A stretch of 64,000 bases of DNA from a virus: positions 1 to 64,000 of the IMG/VR virus record IMGVR_UViG_3300037116_000062, one strand, 5' to 3'. Shown piece by piece: positions 23,783 through 31,154 of the stretch. The notes beneath the pieces were generated by a model. That model was not told the DNA's origin and did not search any database. It saw only the letters and a list, made by a program, of their open reading frames with translations. A program made the translations under genes and the position numbers. The stretch's first letter is position 1, and every line of letters begins with the position of its first letter.

Positions 23783-23996
23783 TGGTGGTATCAAAATCAT
23801 CCTAGATAACACCGCAATCTCTTTTGCATGTGATTGGGCCAATATCGCACTGAAAAGTTTCGTAGCAGAAATCGCCCAAGACATGGCGAAGAAAATTGAA
23901 GCAAAGAAAGCAGCAGGCCCTCCTCCCGCGAAGATGCAGGGGGACATCACTGTTGCTCCCGAACCAAAGAAATCCAGCATCATTTTGACCGACTAG
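23721..23996 (+). CDS. Protein of unknown function
   Basis: The 91-residue protein starts at ATG 23721, six bases after GGAGG; an upstream in-frame ATG has no such site. It is mostly helical (ISFACDWANIALKSFVAEIAQDMAKKIEAKKA) with a Pro/Lys tail. No family is recognised. Confidence 0.5.
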   Translation: MPLIPKVTKEQTAAFAKCWDSGGIKIILDNTAISFACDWANIALKSFVAEIAQDMAKKIEAKKAAGPPPAKMQGDITVAPEPKKSSIILTD

Positions 23997-24174
23997 TTCG
24001 GTCATATCTCACGCCGCATTTCACGGCGGGGCGACGACTCGATCGTTCGCAGAATATAAACCCGGTGCAGAATCCTGCGCTACAACCCAAGCGGAACAAT
24101 CTGTTATCACTTGATTTGTAGTTGTCTTTCGGAATGTCCACGATCCTGCAATGTGGAATACCGAAAGGATAACT
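23997..24174 (+). other. Untranslated leader with an imperfect hairpin
   Basis: This 178-nt gap holds CGCCG/CGGCG (24013-24029) and, immediately before the next gene, an imperfect stem with CTTTCGG and TCCAC (from 24126) pairing with GTGGA and CCGAAAG (to 24168), whose right arm enters the Shine-Dalgarno. I tested the region as a tRNA and found no acceptable anticodon or T-loop. Confidence 0.35.
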
Positions 24175-24706
24175 ATGCCTATACTAGAAGGCGCGGGCGT
24201 TCCTCCCCCGCAACAGCAAGCCTTTACTCAGTGGAATGACCCGCAGGGAACGAAACTCATCGCGTTAAATCGCGACGGAACTATCTTCTGCGAGGGAGTT
24301 ACTCTTGATAGCGGGGCGACGCTTACATTTTTCCCCAACGGTCCAGTGATAAGGCGCGACCAACATACCTGTCATTTCACAGAGGCTTCAAGTCCTCAAT
24401 GCAACATCACCAGAATCTGTTTCGTTAACCGTCAGTTCTACCCAGATGGTCGCGGTGTCTCTGTATCTCTCCTCGTCGGGTTTGTCTGGAGCGGGGCATG
24501 AGGTGGTAGTGACTGTCTCCTACACTTGTGAACTCGGACCAGAGACTATTACTCTTACCGTGCCTCTGGACTCCCGAACTATCATGATGGAGACGTACCC
24601 GCTGCTGTGCCTTGCAGGGACGACTATTACTCTGAGCACAGTCTACGCTGGTGGGGCCACGAACGACCCCTATAATATTGACGCTAGATTGGTGCAAATG
24701 CCATGA
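24175..24706 (+). CDS. Virion-type protein split by a +1 frameshift
   Basis: The first frame (ATG 24175, AAAGGA upstream) gives MPILEGAGVPPPQQQAFTQW and runs to 24501, but past residue 59 it turns into unlikely sequence. The +1 frame is open from 24353 to 24706 and reads like a beta-rich virion protein (NATSPESVSLTVSSTQMVAV, then VVVTVSYTCELGPETITLTV). An ATG at 24446 in that frame has no ribosome-binding site. A join at ATA-AGG-C (24349-24355) gives a 176-residue protein. Programmed +1 shifting, mutation or a sequencing indel are all possible. Confidence 0.5.
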
Positions 24707-25530
24707 GCGATAACAAAAGAATGGGAAGTACCTCGGTAGACACAAGTACTCAGGGCATTCGATTTGCCGACGGAACATATCAGACCACTGCAGCGGTCCC
24801 CGTAACCAGCGCAGGAAACACAATCACTCTAGACAACACGGGCATCACCATGACAGACCCGTTCGGAGATGTTTTTCAACTCTCCCAAGACTACGCATTC
24901 TTCTCGCTGGACAATAGTGGTGGTGGTGTCTCGGTTTTCTATGACGGGGCGAACTACGGGGCGAGCATCTCCGACGGCAACGGGAACGCCCTATTGCTGG
25001 GTGACGGCTTCGGAAATTTCAACCTCTCAAACGAATCGGGACATGCGGGGATTATAAGCGCCAGCGGGGATACGTGTTCGGTTTATGGCAACCCTCTCTT
25101 TCTCGGAGTTGCTGGCGGCGTAGGCATCACGATTTCTCCATCAGGTATTTCTCTAGATGGCGTTGTGGTTTCGACAACTCCTCCCACAGCAGGACAAGTC
25201 CTAACCGCTTCATCCCCCACAGCGGCAGGATGGGTTACACCCGCGGGTGGTGCCACCAAGACAGCCCGCGTGGATATGGGGACTATCGCGTCCGCAACCC
25301 CGTCGTTGGTTACCACGTACACGTGGCCGACCGCTTTCGCGGATAACAACTATACCATCAATGGCTCCGTCGTCATTTTAGAGACGCCCCCTGCGAGTGC
25401 AGCGACTGCGATTGTTTGCGTCGGCAGCATTGAGTTACTGGCGAATGGCACGGGCTTCAATTTCGTAATTTGCAACGCAGACGGATTGTCACATCACGTC
25501 ATAGCCCAATTCATCGCAGTTCATGACTAG
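24703..25530 (+). CDS. Tail-fibre-like protein
   Basis: The 275-residue protein has the fibre-type start TQGIRFADGTYQTTA followed by Gly/Asn/Ser/Asp-rich repeats (FYDGANYGASISDGNGNALL) suggesting a beta-helix or triple-stranded fibre, and a C-terminal beta domain (about 185-275). Its ATG overlaps the previous stop. A receptor-binding or particle-surface role is inferred from composition. Confidence 0.6.
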   Translation: MSDNKRMGSTSVDTSTQGIRFADGTYQTTAAVPVTSAGNTITLDNTGITMTDPFGDVFQLSQDYAFFSLDNSGGGVSVFYDGANYGASISDGNGNALLLGDGFGNFNLSNESGHAGIISASGDTCSVYGNPLFLGVAGGVGITISPSGISLDGVVVSTTPPTAGQVLTASSPTAAGWVTPAGGATKTARVDMGTIASATPSLVTTYTWPTAFADNNYTINGSVVILETPPASAATAIVCVGSIELLANGTGFNFVICNADGLSHHVIAQFIAVHD

Positions 25531-25537
25531 GAGGTCT

Positions 25538-25705
25538 ATGATGTCAGGAGTTCTTTTGAAGAAAGGCAACGCGAACGGGTTGGTGAATATGTACCTCGCC
25601 GTCCCCGCGGATGACACCGCGCACGTGAGCACAGAACGAATAATTTTCGTCCCCGTCCCGCTCGATAGCACCTTCAAAGCCGAAGTCTGCAAGATTGCGA
25701 AATAG
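25538..25705 (+). CDS. Small beta-rich protein
   Basis: The 55-residue protein begins MMSGVLLKKGNANGLVNMYL after AGGAGGTCT and continues in alternating hydrophobic strands. It is unrecognised; a small virion or fibre-associated protein is plausible from its neighbours. Confidence 0.5.
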   Translation: MMSGVLLKKGNANGLVNMYLAVPADDTAHVSTERIIFVPVPLDSTFKAEVCKIAK

Positions 25706-25776
25706 GCTGTAGGAGATTAGCTCCAACAGCGATGTATCTGAAGTAAACGCGGCTACGCCGCAGAAGGAAAAACAAC

Positions 25777-26967
25777 ATGGCATCACCTAACCCAACCACA
25801 GGCCTGGGCGTAGCGACGAACGTAGTTCTCACGGGCACGGGCGTAGTTCGCACAGTCCCCAAAGTCGCGGGCACCCGCGGCGTAAGCGAGTTCTCAGTTT
25901 CGATTCCGATCGGCGGCACCGTGCAGATCACGGCCCTCCCGTTCGATGACGCGGGCAACGCAGTATCCGTCGGCAATGGCGGGCTGTTGGACGCCCATCT
26001 CGGCACCGCTGCGAATTTCGCCATCCTCGGCGCAAGCGCGGTCACAGGCAGCACTGGTGGCGGATCCACCATTAGCGGCGGAAACCTCGGTATCGCTCCG
26101 AACAACTCTTCGTCTGTCACGAACTTCCCGCCTTCCGTTCTGGTCGCCCCTGGCGTGGCTCATTACGCTGACGCGGTCGCGACACAGGCGCAGGTAGATT
26201 TGGCCGCGGCTATCGTCTACTTCCAAGGATTGACCCCGACCCTGTCGGGCCTTGGCAACCTTTCAGTCGGCGGCAACGGTTCGACCGCTGCAACTTACAC
26301 CGCTGGGAACTATTTCGGCGCGTCAAGTCTCGACATCCCTACCAGCATCACTCTGGACGCACAGGGCAATCCGAATGCAGTCTTCGTATTCGTGGCGGGC
26401 TCGACCATCACGCTGGAAAGCGGCGCATCGGTCATTCTCGCGAACGGAGCATTGGCCAGCAACGTCTATTGGGTGAACGGATCATCCTTCACTTCAGTCG
26501 ACGGCGGCGTCTCTGCTATGGTCGGAACGATCATGGCGCACACGTCTATCACGCTGGGTGGCGGAACCCTTTCGGGTCGCGCACTCGCGAACGTGGGCGC
26601 GGTTACCTTGAGCACGACCGAGGTTATCACGGTCCCTCCGACGGGCGTCACCCCCGGAGTTGGATACACAAACGCAGTGACCTTCGCCAGCGCACCGATC
26701 AGTGTCCCCGCGTGGTACAGGCCGAGTGCACAGGGCAAGAATTATCCTGGCGCATACATGGCTCCCGCAGTCGTGGACGACAACGACGCGAACCCGTGGA
26801 CGGTTCGCGGGCGCAGCGCAGGCCAGACGGTTATTGACTTCCAGATCCCGACCTTCGGGAATACGGAAGGTCAGAGTTTGGTGGACGTGAACGCAGTCAT
26901 GGACGAAACGTTCATCGACACTATTTACGCTTCTCTGCTCGTGACGGTCACAGGCGGCACAAGCTAA
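25777..26967 (+). CDS. Virion-type protein with an inserted DUF3494 (ice-binding family) domain
   Basis: The 396-residue protein contains a complete DUF3494-type domain at about 73-287: GTAANFAILGASAVTG, ISGGNLGIAP, TNFPPS, AQVDLAAAIVYF, NAVFVFVAGSTITLESGA, VYWVNGSSF, GTIMAHTSITL and GRALANVGAVTLS follow the family in order. The flanks (about 20-70 and 298-396) look like one Ig/BIG2-type domain, similar to the decoration protein at 35876, so the DUF3494 unit seems inserted into its loop. DUF3494 proteins bind ice or act as adhesins; no signal peptide is present, consistent with a particle component. Confidence 0.78.
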   Translation: MASPNPTTGLGVATNVVLTGTGVVRTVPKVAGTRGVSEFSVSIPIGGTVQITALPFDDAGNAVSVGNGGLLDAHLGTAANFAILGASAVTGSTGGGSTISGGNLGIAPNNSSSVTNFPPSVLVAPGVAHYADAVATQAQVDLAAAIVYFQGLTPTLSGLGNLSVGGNGSTAATYTAGNYFGASSLDIPTSITLDAQGNPNAVFVFVAGSTITLESGASVILANGALASNVYWVNGSSFTSVDGGVSAMVGTIMAHTSITLGGGTLSGRALANVGAVTLSTTEVITVPPTGVTPGVGYTNAVTFASAPISVPAWYRPSAQGKNYPGAYMAPAVVDDNDANPWTVRGRSAGQTVIDFQIPTFGNTEGQSLVDVNAVMDETFIDTIYASLLVTVTGGTS

Positions 26968-26979
26968 ACGGAGGCAACC

Positions 26980-27495
26980 GTGTACAAGTCCGTCTTTACT
27001 AAGATCATCGACGGCTTGTATTTGGGTGACAAGGAAGGCTTACCTGAAGCAGAGCGGCGGGGATATTCAGTTCTCGCCGCCTGCAAAGATGGCTCACCCG
27101 ATTGTCACCGCGCGGTCCTCGGCTACACAGAACTGGGCGCGCCCAAGGGCAAGAACTATTACTTCGTACAGCGTGGCGACCACATGGCGCTGAACCTTAT
27201 TGACGCGGAGACTGCAGACTTCATCCCCGATGAAGCGATTGACGCAGGATTGGACTTTCTTAAACAAGAAAGAGATGCAGGGAAGAAAGTTTTCGTCCAC
27301 TGCATCGCGGGCCACTCCCGCTCAGTAGGTATAATGATGCTTTTTCTCAGAGCCATTGGGGAACTGCCTGAAGGATTTCATAGGGCGTTGCACAAGTTCA
27401 CCGTTCTCTATCCAGAAGCGGATATGGGAAAAGGAATGTACCAACACGTCCGCCGTCGTTGGGCGGATATGAAAGACAAGTTTCTGTCGGCTTAA
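26980..27495 (+). CDS. Dual-specificity/tyrosine phosphatase
   Basis: The 171-residue protein has the phosphatase P-loop VHCIAGHSRS (106-115; C108 and R114) and the N-terminal IIDGLYLGDKE segment typical of DSP-like enzymes. It would remove phosphate from proteins, or possibly from RNA or sugar phosphates. The start is GTG at 26980, after GGAGGCAACC. Placement among particle-type genes is unusual for a regulatory enzyme. Confidence 0.82.
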   Translation: MYKSVFTKIIDGLYLGDKEGLPEAERRGYSVLAACKDGSPDCHRAVLGYTELGAPKGKNYYFVQRGDHMALNLIDAETADFIPDEAIDAGLDFLKQERDAGKKVFVHCIAGHSRSVGIMMLFLRAIGELPEGFHRALHKFTVLYPEADMGKGMYQHVRRRWADMKDKFLSA

Positions 27496-27553
27496 TTACC
27501 CGATGGAGGGCGAGGCTAGTCCCTCGCCCAACTCTAGACTAGGAGAGATTATG
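27493..27553 (+). promoter_or_regulatory. Candidate RBS-sequestering pseudoknot, HNH gene at 27551
   Basis: After TAATTACCCGA (27493-27503) an 8-bp stem GGGCGAGG/CCTCGCCC (27508-27515, 27522-27529) exposes loop CTAGTC. That loop is complementary to GACTAG (27537-27542), which overlaps the Shine-Dalgarno AGGAGAG. The same layout with different bases occurs at 36442-36511, so base pairing appears conserved. Confidence 0.6.
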
Positions 27554-28015
27554 CCTTACAAAACCAAAGAAGAAAAAGCTGCGTATGACCATGCCCGAGT
27601 AGCACAAAATCGAGAAGAAAAATCTGCTTATGATAAAAACTATCGTAGCACTCACCGCACGGAAAAAGACGCGTACAGTCGCAAACATCATCTTCAGAAG
27701 AACTTCAATCTGTCTTTTCAAAAATTTTTTGAGATGCTTACTGCACAGGATAATAAATGTGCCCTTTGTAGTGACTTATTCGAAGTAACTCCCGCTATCG
27801 ACCACGACCATTCGTGTTGCTCAGGAGTTAAGAGTTGCGGTAAATGTGTCAGGGGATTGCTCTGTCACCGTTGCAATACCGCTCTTGGAAGTTTCAGAGA
27901 TTCTCCAGAACTTCTTCGCAAAGCAGCAGATTACATAGAAAGAAAACGAAACGAGAATTTCAATGTCCCCATTTCGCTCGAAAGCACAAGCGGGCTACCT
28001 ACACAGTCATCCTGA
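27551..28015 (+). CDS. HNH endonuclease, endonuclease VII-like (1)
   Basis: The 154-residue protein has a helical Lys/Arg-rich N-terminus and the recombination-endonuclease-VII core: CALC, AIDHDHSCCSG, CGKCVRGLLCHRCNTALGSFRDSPELLRKAADYI. This gives a beta-beta-alpha metal nuclease with paired zinc cysteines, common in free-standing phage homing endonucleases. The ATG at 27551 follows AGGAGAG. Its last 53 nt overlap the next gene, so it was inserted tightly. Confidence 0.87.
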   Translation: MPYKTKEEKAAYDHARVAQNREEKSAYDKNYRSTHRTEKDAYSRKHHLQKNFNLSFQKFFEMLTAQDNKCALCSDLFEVTPAIDHDHSCCSGVKSCGKCVRGLLCHRCNTALGSFRDSPELLRKAADYIERKRNENFNVPISLESTSGLPTQSS

Positions 28016-28445
28016 AATCCTTGGAAAAGAGGGTTTAAAAGAGTGGGACGCTTCGTCAAAAGGTAAGCAATTACCTGAACATGTGAAACAGTACGACCAA
28101 GGCGGGGTAGTTTCACCGCAGAAGGATACCTCAATGACGGGAATATTTGACCAAATTACCAAAGGCGGTGACAAACCGAAAAAAGAAATTAAAGAAATGG
28201 TGCATACCAAAAGCCACAACGGGAAACACATTGTCACTCATAGACACCATTCGCCCGCGCATCACCCTGACGAAACGCACGTCATGAACGACATGGCGCA
28301 GTTGCACAGCCACATGGACGCCCACGCTGGTACACCGAACGACGGCGAAGCGGCTCCCGCCGATGGCGCGGCTGCTCCGGCTCCGATGACGGCAGCCCCG
28401 TCACCCGCGCCTGCTGGCCCCGCTGGCCCTGCAATGGGGGCGTAA
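27963..28445 (+). CDS. Histidine-rich protein of unknown function
   Basis: The 160-residue protein begins SPFRSKAQAGYLHSHPEILG, then has a His-rich middle (HIVTHRHHSPAHHPDETHV; HSHMDAH) and an Ala/Pro tail. The family is not recognised; its place just before the terminase suggests a head or packaging accessory. The His clusters could bind metal. Confidence 0.5.
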   Translation: MSPFRSKAQAGYLHSHPEILGKEGLKEWDASSKGKQLPEHVKQYDQGGVVSPQKDTSMTGIFDQITKGGDKPKKEIKEMVHTKSHNGKHIVTHRHHSPAHHPDETHVMNDMAQLHSHMDAHAGTPNDGEAAPADGAAAPAPMTAAPSPAPAGPAGPAMGA

Positions 28446-28446
28446 T

Positions 28447-29142
28447 ATGGGAATCTATGACAAAGTAGTCAACGCCGCGAAGGGTGCTGCCGCCGCAGTG
28501 AAAGCGGGCAACTCTGAGACGGAAGGTATTGGAAGCGAACTCGCCGAGCGCGCGAAAATGAATCGCCTCGCGATGGGAAAGAGCGACGAAGCAAAGCCTG
28601 TCGACAAGGAATCAGTCAGCCCGACCGCTGGCGGAAACTCCCCCTACGGATCCCGTAAGGGTGAGAAGAAATTGGACACGTCCTATCTGGACAAGCCCAC
28701 CGCGGTCAAAGCCCCCGTGTACGACAAGGGCGGCAAGATTATCGGGGGAACCAACATCCCAGCCCGCGTTTATGATAAGGGCGGCAAAGTCGATGTGAAT
28801 GACGGCAAACACCAAGTCGCGATTCTCAAGGAAGGCGAACGCGTTCTGACTGAGAAGCAGGACAAAGAGTATCAGAAGACGAAGGGCGAGCACGCCGAGC
28901 CCGACGCGGACGACTATGACGACGGCGGAAAGGTTCACACGCCTGAAGAGAAAAACCACTTCGCCCGCTCTATGAACCATCTGAACGCAGGTGGGTTGCA
29001 CCGTCACCTGGGCATTAGTGAAGACAAGCCGATTCCCCACTCTAAGAAAGTGGAAGCGTCAAAATCTGACAACCCACACGTTGCTGCGATGGGACGCCTT
29101 GCGGTTGCGATGTCGGGATGGAAACACCCCAAAAAGAAATAG
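28447..29142 (+). CDS. Charged low-complexity protein upstream of terminase
   Basis: The 231-residue protein is Lys/Asp/Glu/Gly-rich with repeated YDKGGK motifs (VYDKGGKIIGG, VYDKGGKVDVN, YDDGGKVH). These repeats are its most distinctive feature. It could be a small-terminase analogue or a minor head protein, but no helix-turn-helix is seen. The next gene starts 11 nt after its stop. Confidence 0.5.
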   Translation: MGIYDKVVNAAKGAAAAVKAGNSETEGIGSELAERAKMNRLAMGKSDEAKPVDKESVSPTAGGNSPYGSRKGEKKLDTSYLDKPTAVKAPVYDKGGKIIGGTNIPARVYDKGGKVDVNDGKHQVAILKEGERVLTEKQDKEYQKTKGEHAEPDADDYDDGGKVHTPEEKNHFARSMNHLNAGGLHRHLGISEDKPIPHSKKVEASKSDNPHVAAMGRLAVAMSGWKHPKKK

Positions 29143-29153
29143 TCGGAGGATCT

Positions 29154-31145
29154 GTGAACGTAAACGAACTGGTAGGCTTAGTCCAGAAACACAAGAACGA
29201 CAAAAACTACCAGTTCCGAGACTGGTCGTGGGAGCAGATTGACGCTGCCGCAAAGACCAGTTTCGATCGAATCACACCCGATCAGAAAATCCAAGTCATG
29301 AAGGTCTGTGCAGCCTATGGGCTCACGGACTCGAAGCAGATCGTCCGCTTCCGATTCATGGCGCAAACAAACCTTTTCTTTCTCTGCAAGCTGCTGGGGA
29401 CTTACAAGGACGTCTCGGACAAAGAGTATGTCTGGACGGATGGCAAGGTTCACAATACGCATGAGGAAATTTGCAATTCTTTTTTCGTAGAAAAGAACCC
29501 GACGTTCCCCTCATTCAAAGAGTTCGCGGCCCAGTACATCGATAAGAAAGAGCGTCTTCTGCTCGTACCCCGCGGCGGCTACAAGTCGTCGATGGATATG
29601 GCGGATTGCGCCCAGTGGGTGATCAACTTCCCCGAAGTGACTATCCTCGTACTCTGCGGAGTCCTCGCCCTGGCGAATGACTTCGTCGGCGAAATCAAGG
29701 GACACTTCACGTTAGAGCAAGGCGGGTCCGCGGGGCTGTTTGGTAAAACCCCTCTGCGCCCGAGAACGATGCACAGTGGTACTGGATCCATGTTTCAAGT
29801 CCTGTTCCCAGAGCACTGCATCGCGCCTGACACAGGCAAGAGTGATGAATATCAGACCCCAGCCGTCGCTGTCCGAGAGAAGGAAGGCACTGTATCTGCT
29901 GCCTCTATCGAACAGAGTCTGACAGGCTGGCACGTGTGCGTTCTGAAACTGGATGACGTTGTCACCAACGAAAACTCCCAGACTGTTGACCGCATGCGGA
30001 ACATCAACAAGCAAGTCAGCATCAACCAAGCCATGTTGCACCCGTACGGATTTTACGACAAGATCGGAACGTGGTACGACACTGAAGATACTTACGGTCA
30101 AGACATCAAGAGTTCCAAGAAGTACGCCGAAGACGGCGAAGACTTCCCGATGAAGATCTACATCCGTGCCGCGTGGTGGGCAACGGAAGACGCGATCAAG
30201 CAAGGTAAGATCGCGGACGAGATGGTTGAGACGGATTACAACTATTGGTTCAACGATCCGACCAACGCATCCTCGCTGACGTTCAAGTTCCTCAACCACA
30301 AGCGGAAGACCGATCCGTGGTACGCGATTAAGTACCTCAACGATCCGACGCAGATGCATGTGATCAAGTTCCCGCGAGAACTCCTCGTGCGGCGCACTAT
30401 CAACGCGGTCGAACTCCCCAGCACAGGGATGATCGTCTCCTGCGTTGACACGGCCTACTCGACCAAGACTTGGGCGGATTACACGGTCATCATCACCTCG
30501 CTGATTTACGGCGGGCGCTTCTACATCATTGACATGAAGCGTGGGCGATACAACGAATACGAACTCCCCGCAATGATTGCAGCGACGGCCCAGCAATGGA
30601 AGCCGAAGCGAATCTGCATCGAAGAAACTGGAGCGATCAAGTACATCCAGCGGGAAGTCTATCGTGAGATGGACAAACTGAAGGTGCGGGTTCCAATCGA
30701 ACTCGTCCCCCTCGGTCAAGGCAGCAAGGCCACTTCGAAGAAAACGAAAGCAGGCCCCGTCCTCAGGTTCCTGGGAGACGACAGGCTGCGGTTCATCAAC
30801 ACCTGCCCGTTTCTAGAAGACCTGTACGACGAACTCTCCAAGTTCGGTACGGCGGCAAGCACCCACGACGATATCGTGGATGCTCTGTCCATCCTCATAA
30901 ATCAGTTCTCATCCTACGCTGACATCGAAGGAAAGATGACGGCGTCCGGCGCGGGGTTTACCTCCGACCAGAAGATGCAGAACGCGCACAATCTGATGCA
31001 CTGCGACGGTAAGTACGGGAAACTGAATCAGCGGAACGACGTTCAACTGGAGTTCCCCGACCAATCACCGCAGTCCCTATCAAGAGACGCGGCATTAGAT
31101 GCGTATGAGGCATCCCAAGATCCATTGGGCGAACTTTTTGGTTAA
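29154..31145 (+). CDS. terL: Terminase large subunit
   Basis: The 663-residue packaging motor has a T7-like layout. The ATPase has a Walker A variant VPRGGYKSS (138-146) and a Walker B-like VLKLDDV (about 262-268). The nuclease domain shows SCVDTAYSTKTWADY (first catalytic Asp about 431), RICIEETGA (about 483-491) and STHDDIVDAL (about 568-577). It cuts and pumps DNA into the prohead at the portal. The start is GTG 29154 after GGAGGATCT. The small subunit is not identified. Confidence 0.92.
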   Translation: MNVNELVGLVQKHKNDKNYQFRDWSWEQIDAAAKTSFDRITPDQKIQVMKVCAAYGLTDSKQIVRFRFMAQTNLFFLCKLLGTYKDVSDKEYVWTDGKVHNTHEEICNSFFVEKNPTFPSFKEFAAQYIDKKERLLLVPRGGYKSSMDMADCAQWVINFPEVTILVLCGVLALANDFVGEIKGHFTLEQGGSAGLFGKTPLRPRTMHSGTGSMFQVLFPEHCIAPDTGKSDEYQTPAVAVREKEGTVSAASIEQSLTGWHVCVLKLDDVVTNENSQTVDRMRNINKQVSINQAMLHPYGFYDKIGTWYDTEDTYGQDIKSSKKYAEDGEDFPMKIYIRAAWWATEDAIKQGKIADEMVETDYNYWFNDPTNASSLTFKFLNHKRKTDPWYAIKYLNDPTQMHVIKFPRELLVRRTINAVELPSTGMIVSCVDTAYSTKTWADYTVIITSLIYGGRFYIIDMKRGRYNEYELPAMIAATAQQWKPKRICIEETGAIKYIQREVYREMDKLKVRVPIELVPLGQGSKATSKKTKAGPVLRFLGDDRLRFINTCPFLEDLYDELSKFGTAASTHDDIVDALSILINQFSSYADIEGKMTASGAGFTSDQKMQNAHNLMHCDGKYGKLNQRNDVQLEFPDQSPQSLSRDAALDAYEASQDPLGELFG

Positions 31146-31154
31146 GGGAGTGAT

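Noticed and set aside
24000-24090. Possible tRNA (CGCCG-CATTTCA-CGGCG with 7-nt loop)
   Set aside because: Loop position 33 is A rather than T, and D- and T-arms are missing.
27508-27545. preQ1-I type riboswitch
   Set aside because: The stem is longer than the 5-bp aptamer stem and the conserved ligand-binding C and A-rich tail are absent; only the pseudoknot topology is similar.
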